Positions 26,571 to 39,252 of a DNA stretch of 64,000 nucleotides are shown in pieces (the stretch's first letter is position 1; each line of letters begins with the position of its first letter). The DNA lies in assembly GCA_034440575.1 (NCBI GenBank), contig JAOTOL010001641.1:3002001-3066000 (forward strand). The letters run 5' to 3'. A program made the translations under genes and the position numbers. Source of the stretch: Imbricaverruca yamaguchii. Lineage: Eukaryota > Arthropoda > Thecostraca > Neoverrucidae. Under the pieces are notes generated by a model. It was not told the origin of the DNA. It saw nothing but the letters and a program-made list of their open reading frames with translations, and searched no databases.

Positions 26571-28075
26571 ACTGACACCACACAGAGACGCCATCGACAC
26601 CACACAAACGCCACCGACAACACACACACACCACAGGCACCACACACACACCACCGACACCACACACACAGACGCCACCGACACCACAGGCACCACACAC
26701 ACACCACCGACACCACACACACACACAGACGTCACCAACACCACACACAGACGCCACCGACACCACATACACCGACACCACACAGACGCCACCGACACCA
26801 CACACACACCACTGACACCACACACACACACGCCCCCGACACCACACAGACGCCACCGACACCACAGGCACCACACACACAGACGCCACAGATACCACAC
26901 ACACAGGCGCCACCGACACCACATACACAGACGCCACCGACACCACACAGACGACACCGACACCACCACACGCACACTAATGACACCACACACACACACA
27001 CACACGGACGCCACCGTCACATCAGGCACACATACGCCACCGACACCACAGGCACCACACAAAACAGACGCCACAGACACCATACTCCACCGACACCACA
27101 CACACCCATACGCCACCGACACCACAGGCACCACACACACAGATGCCACCGACACCACACACACACACACAACCGACGCCACACACACACACACCACCGA
27201 CACCACACACACAGACACCACCGACACCACAGGCACCACACACACAGACGCAACAGACACCACACACTGCCGACACCACACACAGAGACGCCACAGACAC
27301 CACACACACAGACGCCACCGACACCACAGGCACCACACACACAGATGCCACCGACACCACACACACACACACCACCGACGCCACACACACACACAGACCA
27401 CCGACACCACACACCCAGACGCAACAGACACCACACACCACCGACACCACACACACAGACGCCACCGACACCACACACCACCGACACCGCACACACAGAC
27501 GCCTTAGACACCACAGGCACCACACACACACACAGACGCCACCGACACCACACACACACACGCCAACGACACCACACACACATACACACACACAGACGCC
27601 ACCGACACCACATACACACACAGACGCCCCCGACACCACAGGCACCATACACACAGACGCTACAGACACCACACACACAGACGCCACAGACACCATACAC
27701 ACCTACGCCACGGACACCACAGTCACCACACACACACCACCGACACAACACACACAGACGCCACCGACATCACACACACACACGCCACGGACTCCACACA
27801 CACATACACACACACAGATGCCACCGACACCACATACGCACACAGACGCCATCGACACCACAGGCACCACACACACAGACGCCACAGACACCACACACAC
27901 ATACGCCACGGACACCACATACGCCACGGACACCACAGTCACTACACACACACACACACACCACCGACACAAAATACACAGACGCCACCGGCACCACACA
28001 TACAGACGCCACCGACACCACAAAAACAAACACAGGCACCACCGACACCACAGAAACACACACAGGCACCACCGA
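22097..28075. repeat. 24-bp minisatellite array, CA-rich orientation
   Basis: The unit is approximately ACACACAGACGCCACCGACA CCAC, interspersed with AGGCACCAC spacers and (CA)n runs (longest at 26486-26572). Because 24 is a multiple of 3 and the unit lacks stops, several frames stay open for hundreds of codons (THTDATDT on +, VCGVGGVC on -). Base usage is wholly repetitive and no start, splice or conserved domain supports a protein. Confidence 0.95.
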
Positions 28076-28631
28076 CTCCGGCAGCACCCCACACAGACAC
28101 AGACAGAACGCGCACCACTCCAGAACATTCGCGGCACCGGATCGCCAGCGTTCTTTTTAACTGAAGTCAGGGGAGCTCCAAACGCTGGACTTTCGCCGCG
28201 GGTGAAGTGAGGACGGGGAGCGGTTTTACCACGAGGGCAACAACCGGCGGACGAGGCGTTGAACGCCTGGACTGGTGAGGTCTGAGTCAGAACCCCACGC
28301 TGCAACCGGCAACTTTTTCGGTTATCTCGACTTTTCGTTACACTCCCTCTGCGAGCATTCGCAAACAAATTGCTCTATGATGAGCGGATTTATAATCCTC
28401 AAACTAAAGTGCTAAAATAGCGAATCCCTCCTGGGCATCCTCTCGCATCAATTAACAATTCTCACAAAATTTCCATATGATTATTCTGTGGAAATTATCC
28501 CTCCCGCCGTGAGGCTGCATTTTTGCGGTGCCATCTATCGCTCGGTTGTCGACCTTATCGACATGATTTTCGACCATGTCGCATCTTCTGCACCGAATAG
28601 AATCGTCTGCAATGGCCACCATTGCAGACAC
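28076..28631 (-). repeat. Block A copy 1 (conserved non-coding unit)
   Basis: A ~550-bp non-repetitive block inside the minisatellite, homologous to 47600-48140 in reverse complement. In its own orientation it starts with the hairpin GTCTGCAATGG-CCA-CCATTGCAGAC (28605-28629) and ends in GGTGTGCGTTCTGTCTGTGT. No protein frame is conserved between the copies. Confidence 0.85.
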
Positions 28632-29510
28632 CACACACACACAGATGCCACCGACACCACACACACACACACACAACTAACACCACACACAGACGCCACC
28701 GACACCACACAGACGACACCACCACACGCACAGCAACGACACCACACACACACACACATAGACGCCACCGTCACCACAGGCACACATACGCCACCGACAC
28801 CACAGGCACCACACACACAGACGCCACAGACACCATACTCCACCGACACCACACACACCCATACGCCACCGACACCACACACACAGATGCCATCGACACC
28901 ACACACACACACACACATACGCCACCGACACCACAGGCACCACAGGCACACATACGCCACCGACACCACACACAGACGCCACCGACACCACACGCACACA
29001 CACAGACGCCACCGACACCACAGGCACCACAAACACAGACGCCGCCGACACCACATACACACACACACCACCGACACCACACACACAGACGCCACCGACA
29101 CCACACAGACGCCACCGACACCGCACAGACGCCACCGACACCACACAGACGCCACCGACACCACACACACACACCAATGACACCACACACAAACACGCCA
29201 CCTACACCACACAGACGCCACCGACACCACAGGCACCACACACACAGACGCCACAGACACCACACACCACCGACACCACACACACAGACGCCACAGACAC
29301 CACACACACATACGCCACGGACACCACAGTCACCACACACACACACACGCCACCGACACCACACACAGACGCCACCGACACCACACACGCACACAGACGC
29401 CACGGACACCACAGGCACCACACACACAGACGCCACAGACAACACACCACCGACACCACACACGCAGACGCCACGGACATACCCACACCACTGTCACAAC
29501 ACACACACAC
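28632..29510. repeat. 24-bp minisatellite, inner left segment
   Basis: Same unit as 22097-28075. It ends in (CA)n directly against the TA target duplication of the DNA transposon. Confidence 0.93.
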
Positions 29511-29512
29511 TA

Positions 29513-29873
29513 GGGTGGAGTGATTTCCAAAATTTTTGGTGTTAAAGTCTTAAAACTTGCGTTTGGCTCTAAAAAGACGATCTGCAAAGTTTTAGAGCAA
29601 TCTGAGGCCGGGAAGCCGCCGCGCCTCAGGGCTTTCTGAGGCCGAAATGACGTTTTTCTACCAACTTGCGGGATCAAGCCCGATTTCAGGAATTTAAATC
29701 ATTAGATAGCAAATAAATATTTATTTCATTGCATTGTATAGTTTTTCATCCACCGTTGTGCTAATTTTCACTTACCTAACTTGAAAATTGTGCCTGCCAC
29801 GACGCAGAGTTCCGGAAGGTGTGCCGCCCGCAGCGCCACCACTCCCCTCTATCGGCAGAAGTATGAACTGCGA
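29513..29873 (+). repeat. Left terminal inverted repeat of the DNA transposon
   Basis: Matches the complement of 33415-33781 with small indels near the tip (the right end carries an extra GCGTTTTTGTAAAAACGC foldback) and about 80-85% similarity inward. Confidence 0.85.
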
Positions 29874-30640
29874 CCATTCACCGTTCATTCCGCAATATAA
29901 GTATCTTTCTTGGTAAATTGGGGGGCAGGTAGGTGGCGGATTTGAGACAGTGCACAGTGTGCTGACTTCTTATGCGCACAGCGCTATTTTATTACGAATC
30001 CAGCGACTTCTATCGACAGCTACACACGATTGGAGCGTAGCCACAGCCGGCTTTGGCATATTGTGGCCTGCCTTTCAGCCTCCAAGCTCACAATGCTTAC
30101 CTGAGATACCCTGCTAGCATGTTTTCTTGGCTGCATGTGAATTGTTGCTGCAGATATTTGAACTTAATTAGTTTACTTTGGCAGAAACACTGAACAATCC
30201 CACACCTTACTGGGTGGGTACTCGGTTGCACGACTAACGCATACCGCTCAGATTTAGCAGTACTGGCGATGATTGTGTACTCCGACCATCGATTGCCCAC
30301 CAACTGTTACATTTGCTCACCATCACCACCATGATCATGGGTAAAGAGTTGCTTTATAAGTTACCCCACTGGCGGCCAATATATTGCGCGGCCACGGCCG
30401 GGGTGGCCGAAGCATATTCTCCAACCATGACCATGGTTGGAACCGAAAATAAGGATCTACGAGGGCGTGTGTCGCACGCGGAATTTCCAATGCAGTTATG
30501 CACCCTGAACTTCCTGGTATAGCAAAAAAAACTTTGTGATACATTTTTATCCTATGGCGAGAGATGAATTTCGAAACTTACCAGTTGCCTAACCAGTTTT
30601 TGCCTCTTTTCCAGACTAGTGAACCTATCAGATTTCGAGT

Positions 30641-33110
30641 ATGAAAGTAAAAAAGGTTAAGGGAAGTTCATTCCGATCGAAGACGGCTCGCTTTGCGTTG
30701 GGCCATCCCCGCGAACTGCCGAAGAACCAACTGCCACTTCAGATTCATGTATACAACTTCTACAGACTACAGTCTAACAGACTTCGGGCTGTCGACAACC
30801 ATGCAGCGGGCGAAAGGCAAATCGCCACGAGCGTTGCCAAGGGCGTTGTATACCTTTGGGGGAAAACAAGGGTCCCTGTTAGATCGTTTCAGTCGATTGT
30901 CCGGGGTGTCCTGGTGATTATGAAGAAAGGAAAGGATCTAACAAAGACCCCAATAAAGAAACGCGCTGGCGCAAGCAAAACGATTCCCCTCCATGAGCTG
31001 ATTGACATCTGCGCGTGCAGTTGTCATTCGAGAAATGCCTGCAGCTGCCCCAGCGAGAACAAGGTTCCATACCGCGAGTGGAATTTCTTACAAGACCAGC
31101 GAGGTGAGAGGAAGCGAAGCATCGGCGGCATTGACATGAAGGCCTCCAATGCATTGGGGAGGAGGCGAAGAGATCAGAACCGTCTGCGGCCTGACCCGGC
31201 TTTCCTTCAGACGGACGCCAACGACTCGGATCCTGGTCCCTCGGGTCTGACCGAGCACAGCACGAGACACGAGCCCGAAAGCATGGACGAGGGAAGCAAT
31301 GGTGACGATGCATGTGACACAGGGAGTGTCCACGAACCAACACAGACTAGGGCTCCGTACAATATGATGCCTCTGGAGAATTTCGCTAAGGAGTGTGACC
31401 GGTACATGGAGGTCACTGATAGGATTGCAGCGGCCCTTGGCACCGCTCTCTTGAAGGACCTTGGCCTCGTCACTGAGAACGACATGAGGCACGTCATCAC
31501 ACGAGATAAAGTGATAAGAGCCAGACAAAGGGCACAGGAGAAAGAAAAACGAAAGCTAAAGGAGGGCATAGGCGGTAAGGTGCAATGCATGGGATTCTAT
31601 AGGAGACAGGATATCACAAAGATAGGAGAGAAAACAAATGAGCAAGACGTACGGCTTACGGGAAAAGAGAAGCATCTGGTATTTGTGAGCGAGCCAGGTA
31701 CAACCTACACAGAACACTGACATCAGAAAATAGTGCATCAATTCCTGGCAAGGCTTTAGAAGTCGTTCGGGAGTGCGACTCAGAAGAATCCCTGCAGGCA
31801 GTATTGGTCGATGGCACTGCCGTCAACACAGGCCGCGAAAACGGTGCACTCACGAGGATGGAGCGCCAGCTGGGCCGTAGCGTCCAGTGGCTCATCTGCC
31901 TTCTTCATGGCAACGTGCTCCCGATGAGGTATGTGCCGCTTGTTTTTATAATAAAACAAGAATTGACTGAAATACATCGCCACTATCCACCTGATCCTTA
32001 CAAATTACATGACATACAATAATATACTGCGTCATCTGCATACCTATCTAGAACCATGGCAATTTGTGAGTCCGTAGTACAATCCAAACACTTGCCATGC
32101 CATTTAGACCCTGATAAGTGTTAATCCAATTCCTTCCTTGTCCCAATCCCATTATGTCCTGGGCTTTTTCGCAGGCATGTGTTCGTGGAGCTGGATGAAG
32201 GCCACGGTACCAGTGGGTCCAATTCCTTCAAGGGCCCGCTGGGACAAACTATAGCTGGTGACATTCACCGCCAGCCGGGTTGGACATCCGTCCCATACCA
32301 TTCAACGCACCTGACATCGCGGAGCAGGTTGTCGCGGACCTGTCTGCTGACCAGCGCATCCTTCTCCGATACTGCCGAGCCGTCGCCACCGGCTTTGTCA
32401 GTGCTGAGCTGGCACGCACCAGGCCGGGTCCGCTTAACCACGCGCGGTGGCTAACTCTCGGCATCAGAGTGCTCGTACTGTACACGATAACTGCGTCGCC
32501 AACCCTGGCTCTGACAAAGACGACAGAGTTTGTCCAGCAGGTGTATGCCCCTATGTGGTTCGACATCAAGGCGCGCCCACTCTTCACACAAGGAGTCGTG
32601 CATCTCTTCAGAACGATGGGACTTACTCAGACACAGACACCTGAAGTGCAGACAGTGGCGAAACGTTCAGTGCAACGAAATGCGTGGTTCGCCCACCCGA
32701 AGAACCTAATCGCGGCCATGGTTGTCGACGCTGAGAGGTCGATCCGGGAGAGGGGGGGGGGGGTCAAACTGAGCAGGAGTGCGCGGAGTAACTCGGGATC
32801 CCGGTGCCGACAGTTCATGGTACCCCCATTGAACTGGGAGGCGGCCACATACACCGACATGATTCAATGGGACCATGTCGAGGTGATCGAACCGCCAGTT
32901 ACCGTTCGCATGTCGAACGACGAGATTATGTCAGCCGTCGACCAACCTCTCTCGCTACCGGCATTCCCATGCCACGCACAAAGTATCGAGCGATGCGTTA
33001 CGGCGTCCACGCGTGTGTTCGGCGAGGACAGGCGACACGGCATTATCGTATCGCGCCAGGCCAGTTGTGCCTCGAGACCGAAATCCGCCAAGAAAAGTGA
33101 CTTCGTGTAG
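30641..33110 (+). pseudogene. Unusual transposase-like protein, spliced, two frameshifts
   Basis: The first frame, 30641-31720, starts at ATG. It has a Cys cluster (CACSCHSRNACSCP, about residue 125), an FLQDQRGERKRSIGGID block and a helical block before FVSEPG. A frameshift near 31710 leads into LTSENSA...VLVDGTAVNTG (31805-31835) and WLICLLHGNVLPMR, ending at donor ATGAG|GTATGT (31929). Acceptor TTTTTCGCAG at 32174 begins HVFVELDEGHGTSGS. A second frameshift near 32279 leads to LSADQRILLRYCRAV, RPGPLNHARWLTLG, VYAPMWFDIKARP and RNAWFAHPKNLI. The same skeleton (D.T..N.G, C..LH, GTSG, PG...HARW) recurs in the 51.2-kb pseudogene. From memory, similar uncharacterised proteins are scattered in invertebrate genomes; I read them as RNase-H-like transposases (inference). 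Confidence 0.75.
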
Positions 33111-33414
33111 CGGTAAATGTCAGAGAGATGGGGAGAGAGAGAGAGTGAGAGAGAGAGAGATATATATATAGACAGTCAGGCAGAGACAGAGACAGAGAGA
33201 TAGCCGTGTGCAATTCGTAGTCGTATGGTGGTCCAGGATCTTATTTACATGAGTAGGTCTTAGGACTAACTGCGCTTAGTTCGTTCTGTTCGGGTGCCTA
33301 TTTGTAGGCATAACAACCGTCCGAATATACCCTGTCTTAGATCCATCCGCCCCCTCCCTGCCTTCAGTTGTCACAGAGAGGAACTAAAACGGGAAAAATG
33401 ACCAATACACACAG

Positions 33415-33781
33415 TTTACACTTCCACCGATAGAGGGCAGTGATGTCGCTGCGGTCGGTACACCTTACGAGACTCTGCGTAATGACGGGCACAATTTTCA
33501 AGTCAGAGAAGTGAAAATTGGCATAGCGGTCAATAAAAGACTGTAGAATGCAATGAAACAACTCTTTATTTTCTATCTAATTATTCGAATTCTTGAAATG
33601 GTGATTTATCCCGCAAGTTCGTTAGAAAACGTCATTTCGGTCTCAGAAAGCCCTGAGGCGCGGCGGCTTCCCGGCCTCAGATTGCTCTAAAACTTTGCAG
33701 ATCATCTTTTTAGAACCAAACGCAAGTTTTAAGACTTTATCCCCCAGCGTTTTTACAAAAACGCATAAAATCACTCCACCC
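33415..33781 (-). repeat. Right terminal inverted repeat of the DNA transposon
   Basis: Partner of the left TIR. A polyadenylation-type AATAAA occurs at about 33533 on the plus strand, just inside it. Confidence 0.85.
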
Positions 33782-33783
33782 TA

Positions 33784-33877
33784 ACACACACACACACATG
33801 GCGTGTGTGTGGTGTCTGTGGCGTCTGTGTGGTGTCGGTGGCGTCTGTGTATGGTGTCAGTTGTGTGTGTGTGTGTG
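33784..33877. repeat. Minisatellite orientation switch
   Basis: (AC)n directly follows the transposon, then at about 33797 the strand switches through ACACACATGGCGTGTGTGTG into GT-rich units. This is the centre of the large inverted repeat. Confidence 0.85.
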
Positions 33878-34210
33878 GTGTCTGCAATGGTGGCCATTGC
33901 AGACGATTCTAATCGTTGCAGGAGATGCGACATAGTCGATAATCATGTCGATAAGGTCGACAACCAAGCGATAGATGGCACCGCAAAAATGAAGCCTCAG
34001 GGCGAGAGGGATAATTTCCAAAGAATAATTATATGGAAATTTTGTGAAAATTGTTAATTGATGCGAGAGGATGCCCAGGAGGGATTCGCTATTTTAGCAA
34101 TTTAGTTCCAGGATTATAAATGCGCTCATCATGGAGCAATTTGTTTGCGAATGCTCGCAGAGGGAGTGTAACGAAAAGCCGAGATAAACGAAAAAGTTGC
34201 CGGTTGCAGC
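33878..34210 (+). repeat. Block A copy 2, first part
   Basis: Starts with the hairpin at 33878-33902 and is colinear with 47600-47937. It is interrupted after CCGGTTGCAGC by the Jockey element and resumes at 38979. Confidence 0.88.
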
Positions 34211-34480
34211 CACATGGAGTGTTCAGTATTGCCTTTTCGCCATATACAGAGCCACTGATCACTGCGCCGTGCCAGACTTGGCGTGATTGGCTGCTGGATA
34301 TAGCAGTTTATTTTTCATTTTCGTTGGGTGACACCCGTCGCTCTTTTTTCTGCGCTTCTTTCCTAGTGGGGTGACACCCGTCACCCCGCTCGATTTTCGT
34401 CTTCGTTATACTTCCGTTCCCTGAGTTCCTGTGCGTACTTATATTTATTTGCACATTAAGCAGGGTTTTTTTTCCCAACG

Positions 34481-35857
34481 ATGGGGAAAAAACGTAAGAA
34501 GGACATCGACCCCTGCTCTCCAACGGACTCTGACTCTGATTTTCCGCCATTAGCCCCGACTGACGACCGTCGCATGAAAACGGACTCGACACCTAATGCA
34601 CCTCCTCACGATACCGCCACTGATGACCCACGCCAGACAATTCCGCTTGATGATGCAATGGAAGCCCTCTGCACATCACCGACCCCTGCTCGTCCCAAGA
34701 CCACGACCTCACTCTTGGACCATACCATCACTCTACACGCCGCTGACCATCGCTCGAACCAGACCACGCCCTCACCACCTGGACCCATCCAACCCATCGA
34801 ACCCTACATCGACAGCGCTGGCTCGTACGTAGTCGTTAAGCCTGTCGAGGAATCCGTTTCCTTCCGTCGTATCAACGTTTTCTGGCCGACTAAACAGCTC
34901 CTTGCCATCTGCTCCTTAGCCAATCCTGATATCGAAGCCCCTGCCAACGGAACCCTCGTCATTAAAACCCAAACCAGAGCCCATACCAAAGCCCTCCTCC
35001 GCACCACCACATTTTGTGGTAAATCCGTCACCATTTCCCTCCATTCCAACCGTAATACCACCAAGGGCACCATCCTCGCGCCGGAGCTCCGCTTCATGTC
35101 TGAGGCAGACATTCAAGCGGAGCTCTGGCCGGAGGGGGTGACCCACGTCCGCCGCATCACCTCCTTCAAAGACGGCCAGAAACGTGATTCGAGCCTCCGT
35201 GTCCTGACTTTCAATTCTACTACCCTTCCCAAGACCCTCCTCGCCTGATACCTACGATTCCAAGTCCGTGTATTCATTCCCAATCCTCTCCGCTGTTTTA
35301 ACTGCCAGCGCTTCGGCCATGGCAGCAAAACATGCCGCCAACCAGCCCGATGCTCCAAGTGTGTTGAACCACCCCATCCCGAATCCACCTGCTCCAAACC
35401 AGCCCACTGCCTGAACTGCCACACCTCTGATCACCTGACCACATCACCCCTCTGCCCAGTCTGGCGAAAGGAAAAAGAAGTGTGCGCAGTGAAAGCTACG
35501 ACCGGGGTGTCCTATCCCCAGGCCCGCCGGTCTGTCGAGGCCACCTCACCAGCCACAAAATCGTACGCACAGGCAGCCGCCATTGCTCCACCCACTCCCC
35601 GCGTGAATACCATCTCTTGTTCGATGCAAACCGACATCATTCCTGGCTTAGCTCCACTTCAAAAACTCACACCATTGACCACAAACACACAAACCACCCT
35701 GGCTCCCAACACAAATACCACATCGAATCGCACACAAAAACAAATTCCTCAAGGAATGCCAGACACCGCAGCCACTCGGCTGCAGGAGGACAGACACGTT
35801 CCCCAGCAGGCCGCCGATCGAGCCCTGCGCGTCCAGCGCCCGCCGCCACCCACGTGA
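34481..35857 (+). pseudogene. Jockey ORF1 (gag-like, CCHC zinc knuckles), one nonsense codon
   Basis: A single frame of about 459 codons with one in-frame TGA at 35246-35248. A Pro/Thr/Asp-rich N-terminus begins MGKKRKKDIDP. A PRE_C2HC-like central region (VSFRRINVFWPTKQLLAICS) precedes the knuckles CFNCQRFGHGSKTC, CSKCVEPPHPESTC and CLNCHTSDHLTTSPLC at about residues 270-320. In active elements this protein binds element RNA in ribonucleoprotein particles. Confidence 0.85.
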
Positions 35858-36034
35858 CACGACCGACTCCAAGCCGGCGGGCATCCCCCGAGGCAGTAAC
35901 CGGCCGCCGTGACCATACCAAGGTCACCGGTCGGCCGGACGGATCCAGCGGGCCATCCGCCGCCACCGCCTCTGTCCGCACCCAACAAGCATATCCATTA
36001 GAATTACACTCCTGGCTCCGACAAGCACCGAAAG

Positions 36035-38807
36035 GTGCTGACAAGCATTAACACTTCTTTTCACATGTCCACATTTTTACAATGGAATTGCCGTAGTTTG
36101 ATATCCAAATGGGCAGAAATGAAACCTTTTTTCAATATTCTCACACCTATTCTTATAGCACTACAAGAAACATGGTTTTTGCCTAATGATACATACAACT
36201 TTAATCTTCCAAATTACTCGCTGTACCGTCACGATGAGGTCAATGGACTTCATCGCAGTGGCGGTACAGCACTTTACATCAACAATGATTTTACGCATAC
36301 GCAAATTACACTTAATTCACCTTGGCAAGCAGTAGCTTGCACCTTACGTTTATATGGTAGGAATATAGATGTATGTTCCATTTATATTCCCCCACACACA
36401 GACAATACAAGTATTTTGACACAATTAGAACATCTTATAGCACATTTCAAGAACCCATTCATATTACTCGGAAACTTCAATGCACATAGTCCAGCCTGGG
36501 ATCAATCACGTACACATGGAGACACTCGAGGCCACATCATTGAACAAATTTTAAATCGACATAATTTAGTACTACTGAATACCGGAGAACCAACTTTTTT
36601 CCATCTTGGTCATAATACACAAACAGCTATTGACTTATCAATATGCTCTCCGACACTGGCCAATGAGTTCGACTGAACCGTTGACACTGACATTCATGAT
36701 AGCGACCACTACCCCATCAAATTAACCACCACATTTTCAACAGCAACCGATACCACAACCAGTTTTATACCGCGCTGGAAAATTTCGAAGGCCGATTGGA
36801 CAACATTTCAGGAACTTTTAAATATTCAATACAACCCTAACATTTCTCCCGTCGAAAACATCAACCACATTACAAAAACACTTTTCGAAGCAGCTTCTAT
36901 CACTATTCCACTCACAAAACCATTCACAAAGAGAACACCAGTACCTTGGTGGTGCCCCGAAGTAGCACATGCCATCGCAGTTAGAAAACGAGCATTTAGA
37001 AAATATCTTAGACATCCCGATTCACACAATTTACTTCATCGAAACCAGGAACGAGCTCGAACCCGCCGCATCATTCGCGAGGCTAAGCGTCGTTCATGGA
37101 GTTCATTTTTGCAACAACTCACATCAGAAACGCCTCTTAGCAACATTTGGCAGTTAATCCGACGGTTGTCTGGACGCACCTCTTTTAAATGATTCCCTGC
37201 CCTCAAAATCCAAAACACCACAATTACAGACGCACAAACAATAGTGAACACATTAGCAGATACTATGGCCCACAATAGCTCTGATAACAATTGCAGACCG
37301 GAATTTTTACAAAATGCTCAACACACTTTTCATACCGATTTAGCACAATTCAACTCGGACAACACTGAAACATACAAACCCCTTTTCAACTTTCAGAACT
37401 AGACACAGCAATTTCTTCCGCCGGTAATACTTCAGTAGGGCCAGATAATTTACATTATTCCTTTTTCAGACATTTATCCGACGGCACGAAACATTCCATC
37501 TTACAAACATTTAATTAATTATGGTCAGGTCACATGTTTCCTGAATCTTGGAAAGAAGCCCAAAACCCTGAAGCTCATTCCCATACCAAAAACCTGGAAA
37601 AGATCACAGCAACCCCAACAATTTTCGACCCATCGCTTTCACCAGTTGCCTAGGAAAACTTTTCGAACGTATGATTATAAAAAGACTGACCTGGTATTTA
37701 GAAACACATTCTCTTTTATCTCGAATTCAATGCGGCTTTCGTCCTGGACACAGCACAATAGATCACCTCATTCGATTGGAAACAGACATACGCCTTGGCT
37801 ATAAGAAACACCAACACACCATCGCAGTATTTTTAGGCATTAGCAAAGCATATGACATGGTACACAAACCCGCATTAATTTCAAAACTTCTTCACATCGG
37901 CGTCAGAGGGAATTTAGCACGTTATTTGATAGGATTTTTGACTGGTTCCCGTAATTTCCATCTCCGGTGCACATCAGCGATTTCCAATTTACACTTCATG
38001 AAAAATGGATTAACACAGGGAAGCTGTTTATCACCAATTTTATTTAACATCGTCATTGACGACATTTTCACCGATGTACCACCTCAGATATCACGATCTC
38101 TTTTCGCCGATGACAGCGCAATTTGGTGCACAGATGAAAATAAAGAACATTGCCTATTTAGACTCCAAAACGCACTCGACCACATACACCAATGGTCTAT
38201 CAAATACGGTTTCACATTCCCGCCTCCAAAATCTGCCACCATGATATTCAGCAAATCGCCTCCAAGCTCGCATCCAGAAACACCACTTCACCTCGGAAAT
38301 ACTGACATACCTTTCGTAAATTCGTTTAAATTTCTTGGCATTATTTTTGATCGTACGCTTTCCATGCATCAACACATCAAACACGTCCAGGCCAAATGTT
38401 TCCACAGACTCAATTTATTTCGCTGCATTACGTCTACACCATTCGGATCCGATCGTCACACACTTTTGCAACTGTACAAATCATTGGTTCTACCCATCAT
38501 AGAGTATGGTTGCGTGGTTTACGCAGGTGGCAATACCTCCGCTTTACAAGTTTTGGACACATTACAAAATAAATTTATCCGGATAGCACTCGGTGCAATG
38601 ACCACGTCCCCCATCACTTCTCTACAAACCGAATCAGTAATTACACCATTAGTACTGCTTCACCTCGACCTTCATGCCCATCATGCAATACTCATCTTAC
38701 AGTTTCACATGTTCTTCTACACTGTCAACACTACCATGACCATCGAAAAACACTTACAAACTACTGCCGTACACACAACGTCCCATTTTCTTTGCCCACA
38801 CTATTAG
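36035..38807 (+). pseudogene. Jockey ORF2 (AP endonuclease + reverse transcriptase), disabled
   Basis: The endonuclease begins FLQWNCRSL, with ALQETW, LLGNFNAHSPAWDQ and DSDHYPI. The frame carries TGA at 36674-36676 and a TGA near 37190, then shifts frame before 37671. The reverse transcriptase follows with QCGFRPGHSTIDHL, FLGISKAYDMV, LTQGSCLSPILFN and LFADDSAIW. Two catalytic residues appear substituted: GNFN for the usual GDFN in the endonuclease, and G for D in motif A (LGISKAYD), while FADD is kept. It normally nicks the target and reverse-transcribes the element RNA; this copy is dead. Confidence 0.87.
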
Positions 38808-38978
38808 GGGATAAAAACCCGTGTCTCATTAATCTACTTTTCAAATTTCTCCGGCAAACCAACTTGCTTCAGGACATGTACATTGACTTTCATGACATAA
38901 TCTTTCTTATTTTTTTCTTTATAGCACGAAATGGCCTGAGCAGGCCGAAGTCCTCACCGTAATACAATTTTTAAAAAA

Positions 38979-39252
38979 CCGGTTGCAGCGTGGGCTTCTG
39001 ACTCAGACCTCACCAGTCCAGGCGTTCAACTCCTGGTCTGCCGGTTGTTGCCCTCGTGGTAAAACCGCTCCCAGTCCTCTCTTCACCCGCGGCGAGCGTC
39101 CAGCGTTTGGAGCTCACCTGACATCAGTTCAAAAGAACGTTGGCGATCCGGTGCCGCGAATGTTGTGGAGTGGTGTGCGTTCTGTCTGTGTCTGTGTGGG
39201 GTGCTGCCGGTGTCGGTGGTGCCTGTGTGTGTGTGCGTTGGCGTATGTGTGT
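38979..39252 (+). repeat. Block A copy 2, second part
   Basis: Continues block A after the Jockey element (GCAGCGTGGGCTTCTGACTC..) to GGCGTATGTGTGT, where the next LINE begins. Its last 151 bp recur at 42007-42157. Confidence 0.88.

Larger units (their letters stand above)
29513..33781 (+). mobile_element. 4.27-kb DNA transposon with ~365-bp TIRs and TA target duplication
   Basis: The left end GGGTGGAGTGATTT (29513) and right end AAATCACTCCACCC (to 33781) are inverted. The inverted similarity continues for about 360 bp (29513-29873 and 33415-33781), including TTAAAACTTGCGTTTGG, GAGGCCGGGAAGCCGCC, ACTTGAAAATTGTGCC and CCTCTATCGG. TA flanks both ends (29511-29512, 33782-33783). The interior carries one gene (30641-33110), frameshifted, and otherwise non-coding sequence with short unassigned frames at 30.0-30.5 kb. 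TA duplications are classic for Tc1/mariner, but the encoded protein is not of that type, so the superfamily is left open. Confidence 0.88.
34211..38978 (+). mobile_element. Jockey-type non-LTR retrotransposon, near full length
   Basis: A 4.77-kb insertion flanked by an 11-bp target duplication CCGGTTGCAGC (34200-34210, 38979-38989), with a short A-rich 3' end. The undisturbed block A copy at 47.9 kb (GTTGCCGGATGCAGCGTGGG) shows the empty site. It has two frames in the Jockey order: gag-like ORF1 with CCHC knuckles, then endonuclease plus reverse transcriptase. Both are disabled. Confidence 0.9.

Noticed and set aside
22097..29510. CRISPR-like array
   Set aside because: Units are contiguous and vary by point changes; there are no unique spacers of constant length, and the genome is eukaryotic.
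22091..29545. Very long open frames rich in Thr/His/Pro or Cys/Val/Trp/Arg (up to 658 codons)
   Set aside because: They are translations of a 24-bp tandem repeat without stop codons, overlap in several frames at once and lack any non-repeat domain.
31088..31590. Minus-strand frames of 127-146 codons opposite the transposase-like gene
   Set aside because: Shadows of the plus-strand coding frame, with no recognisable motifs.
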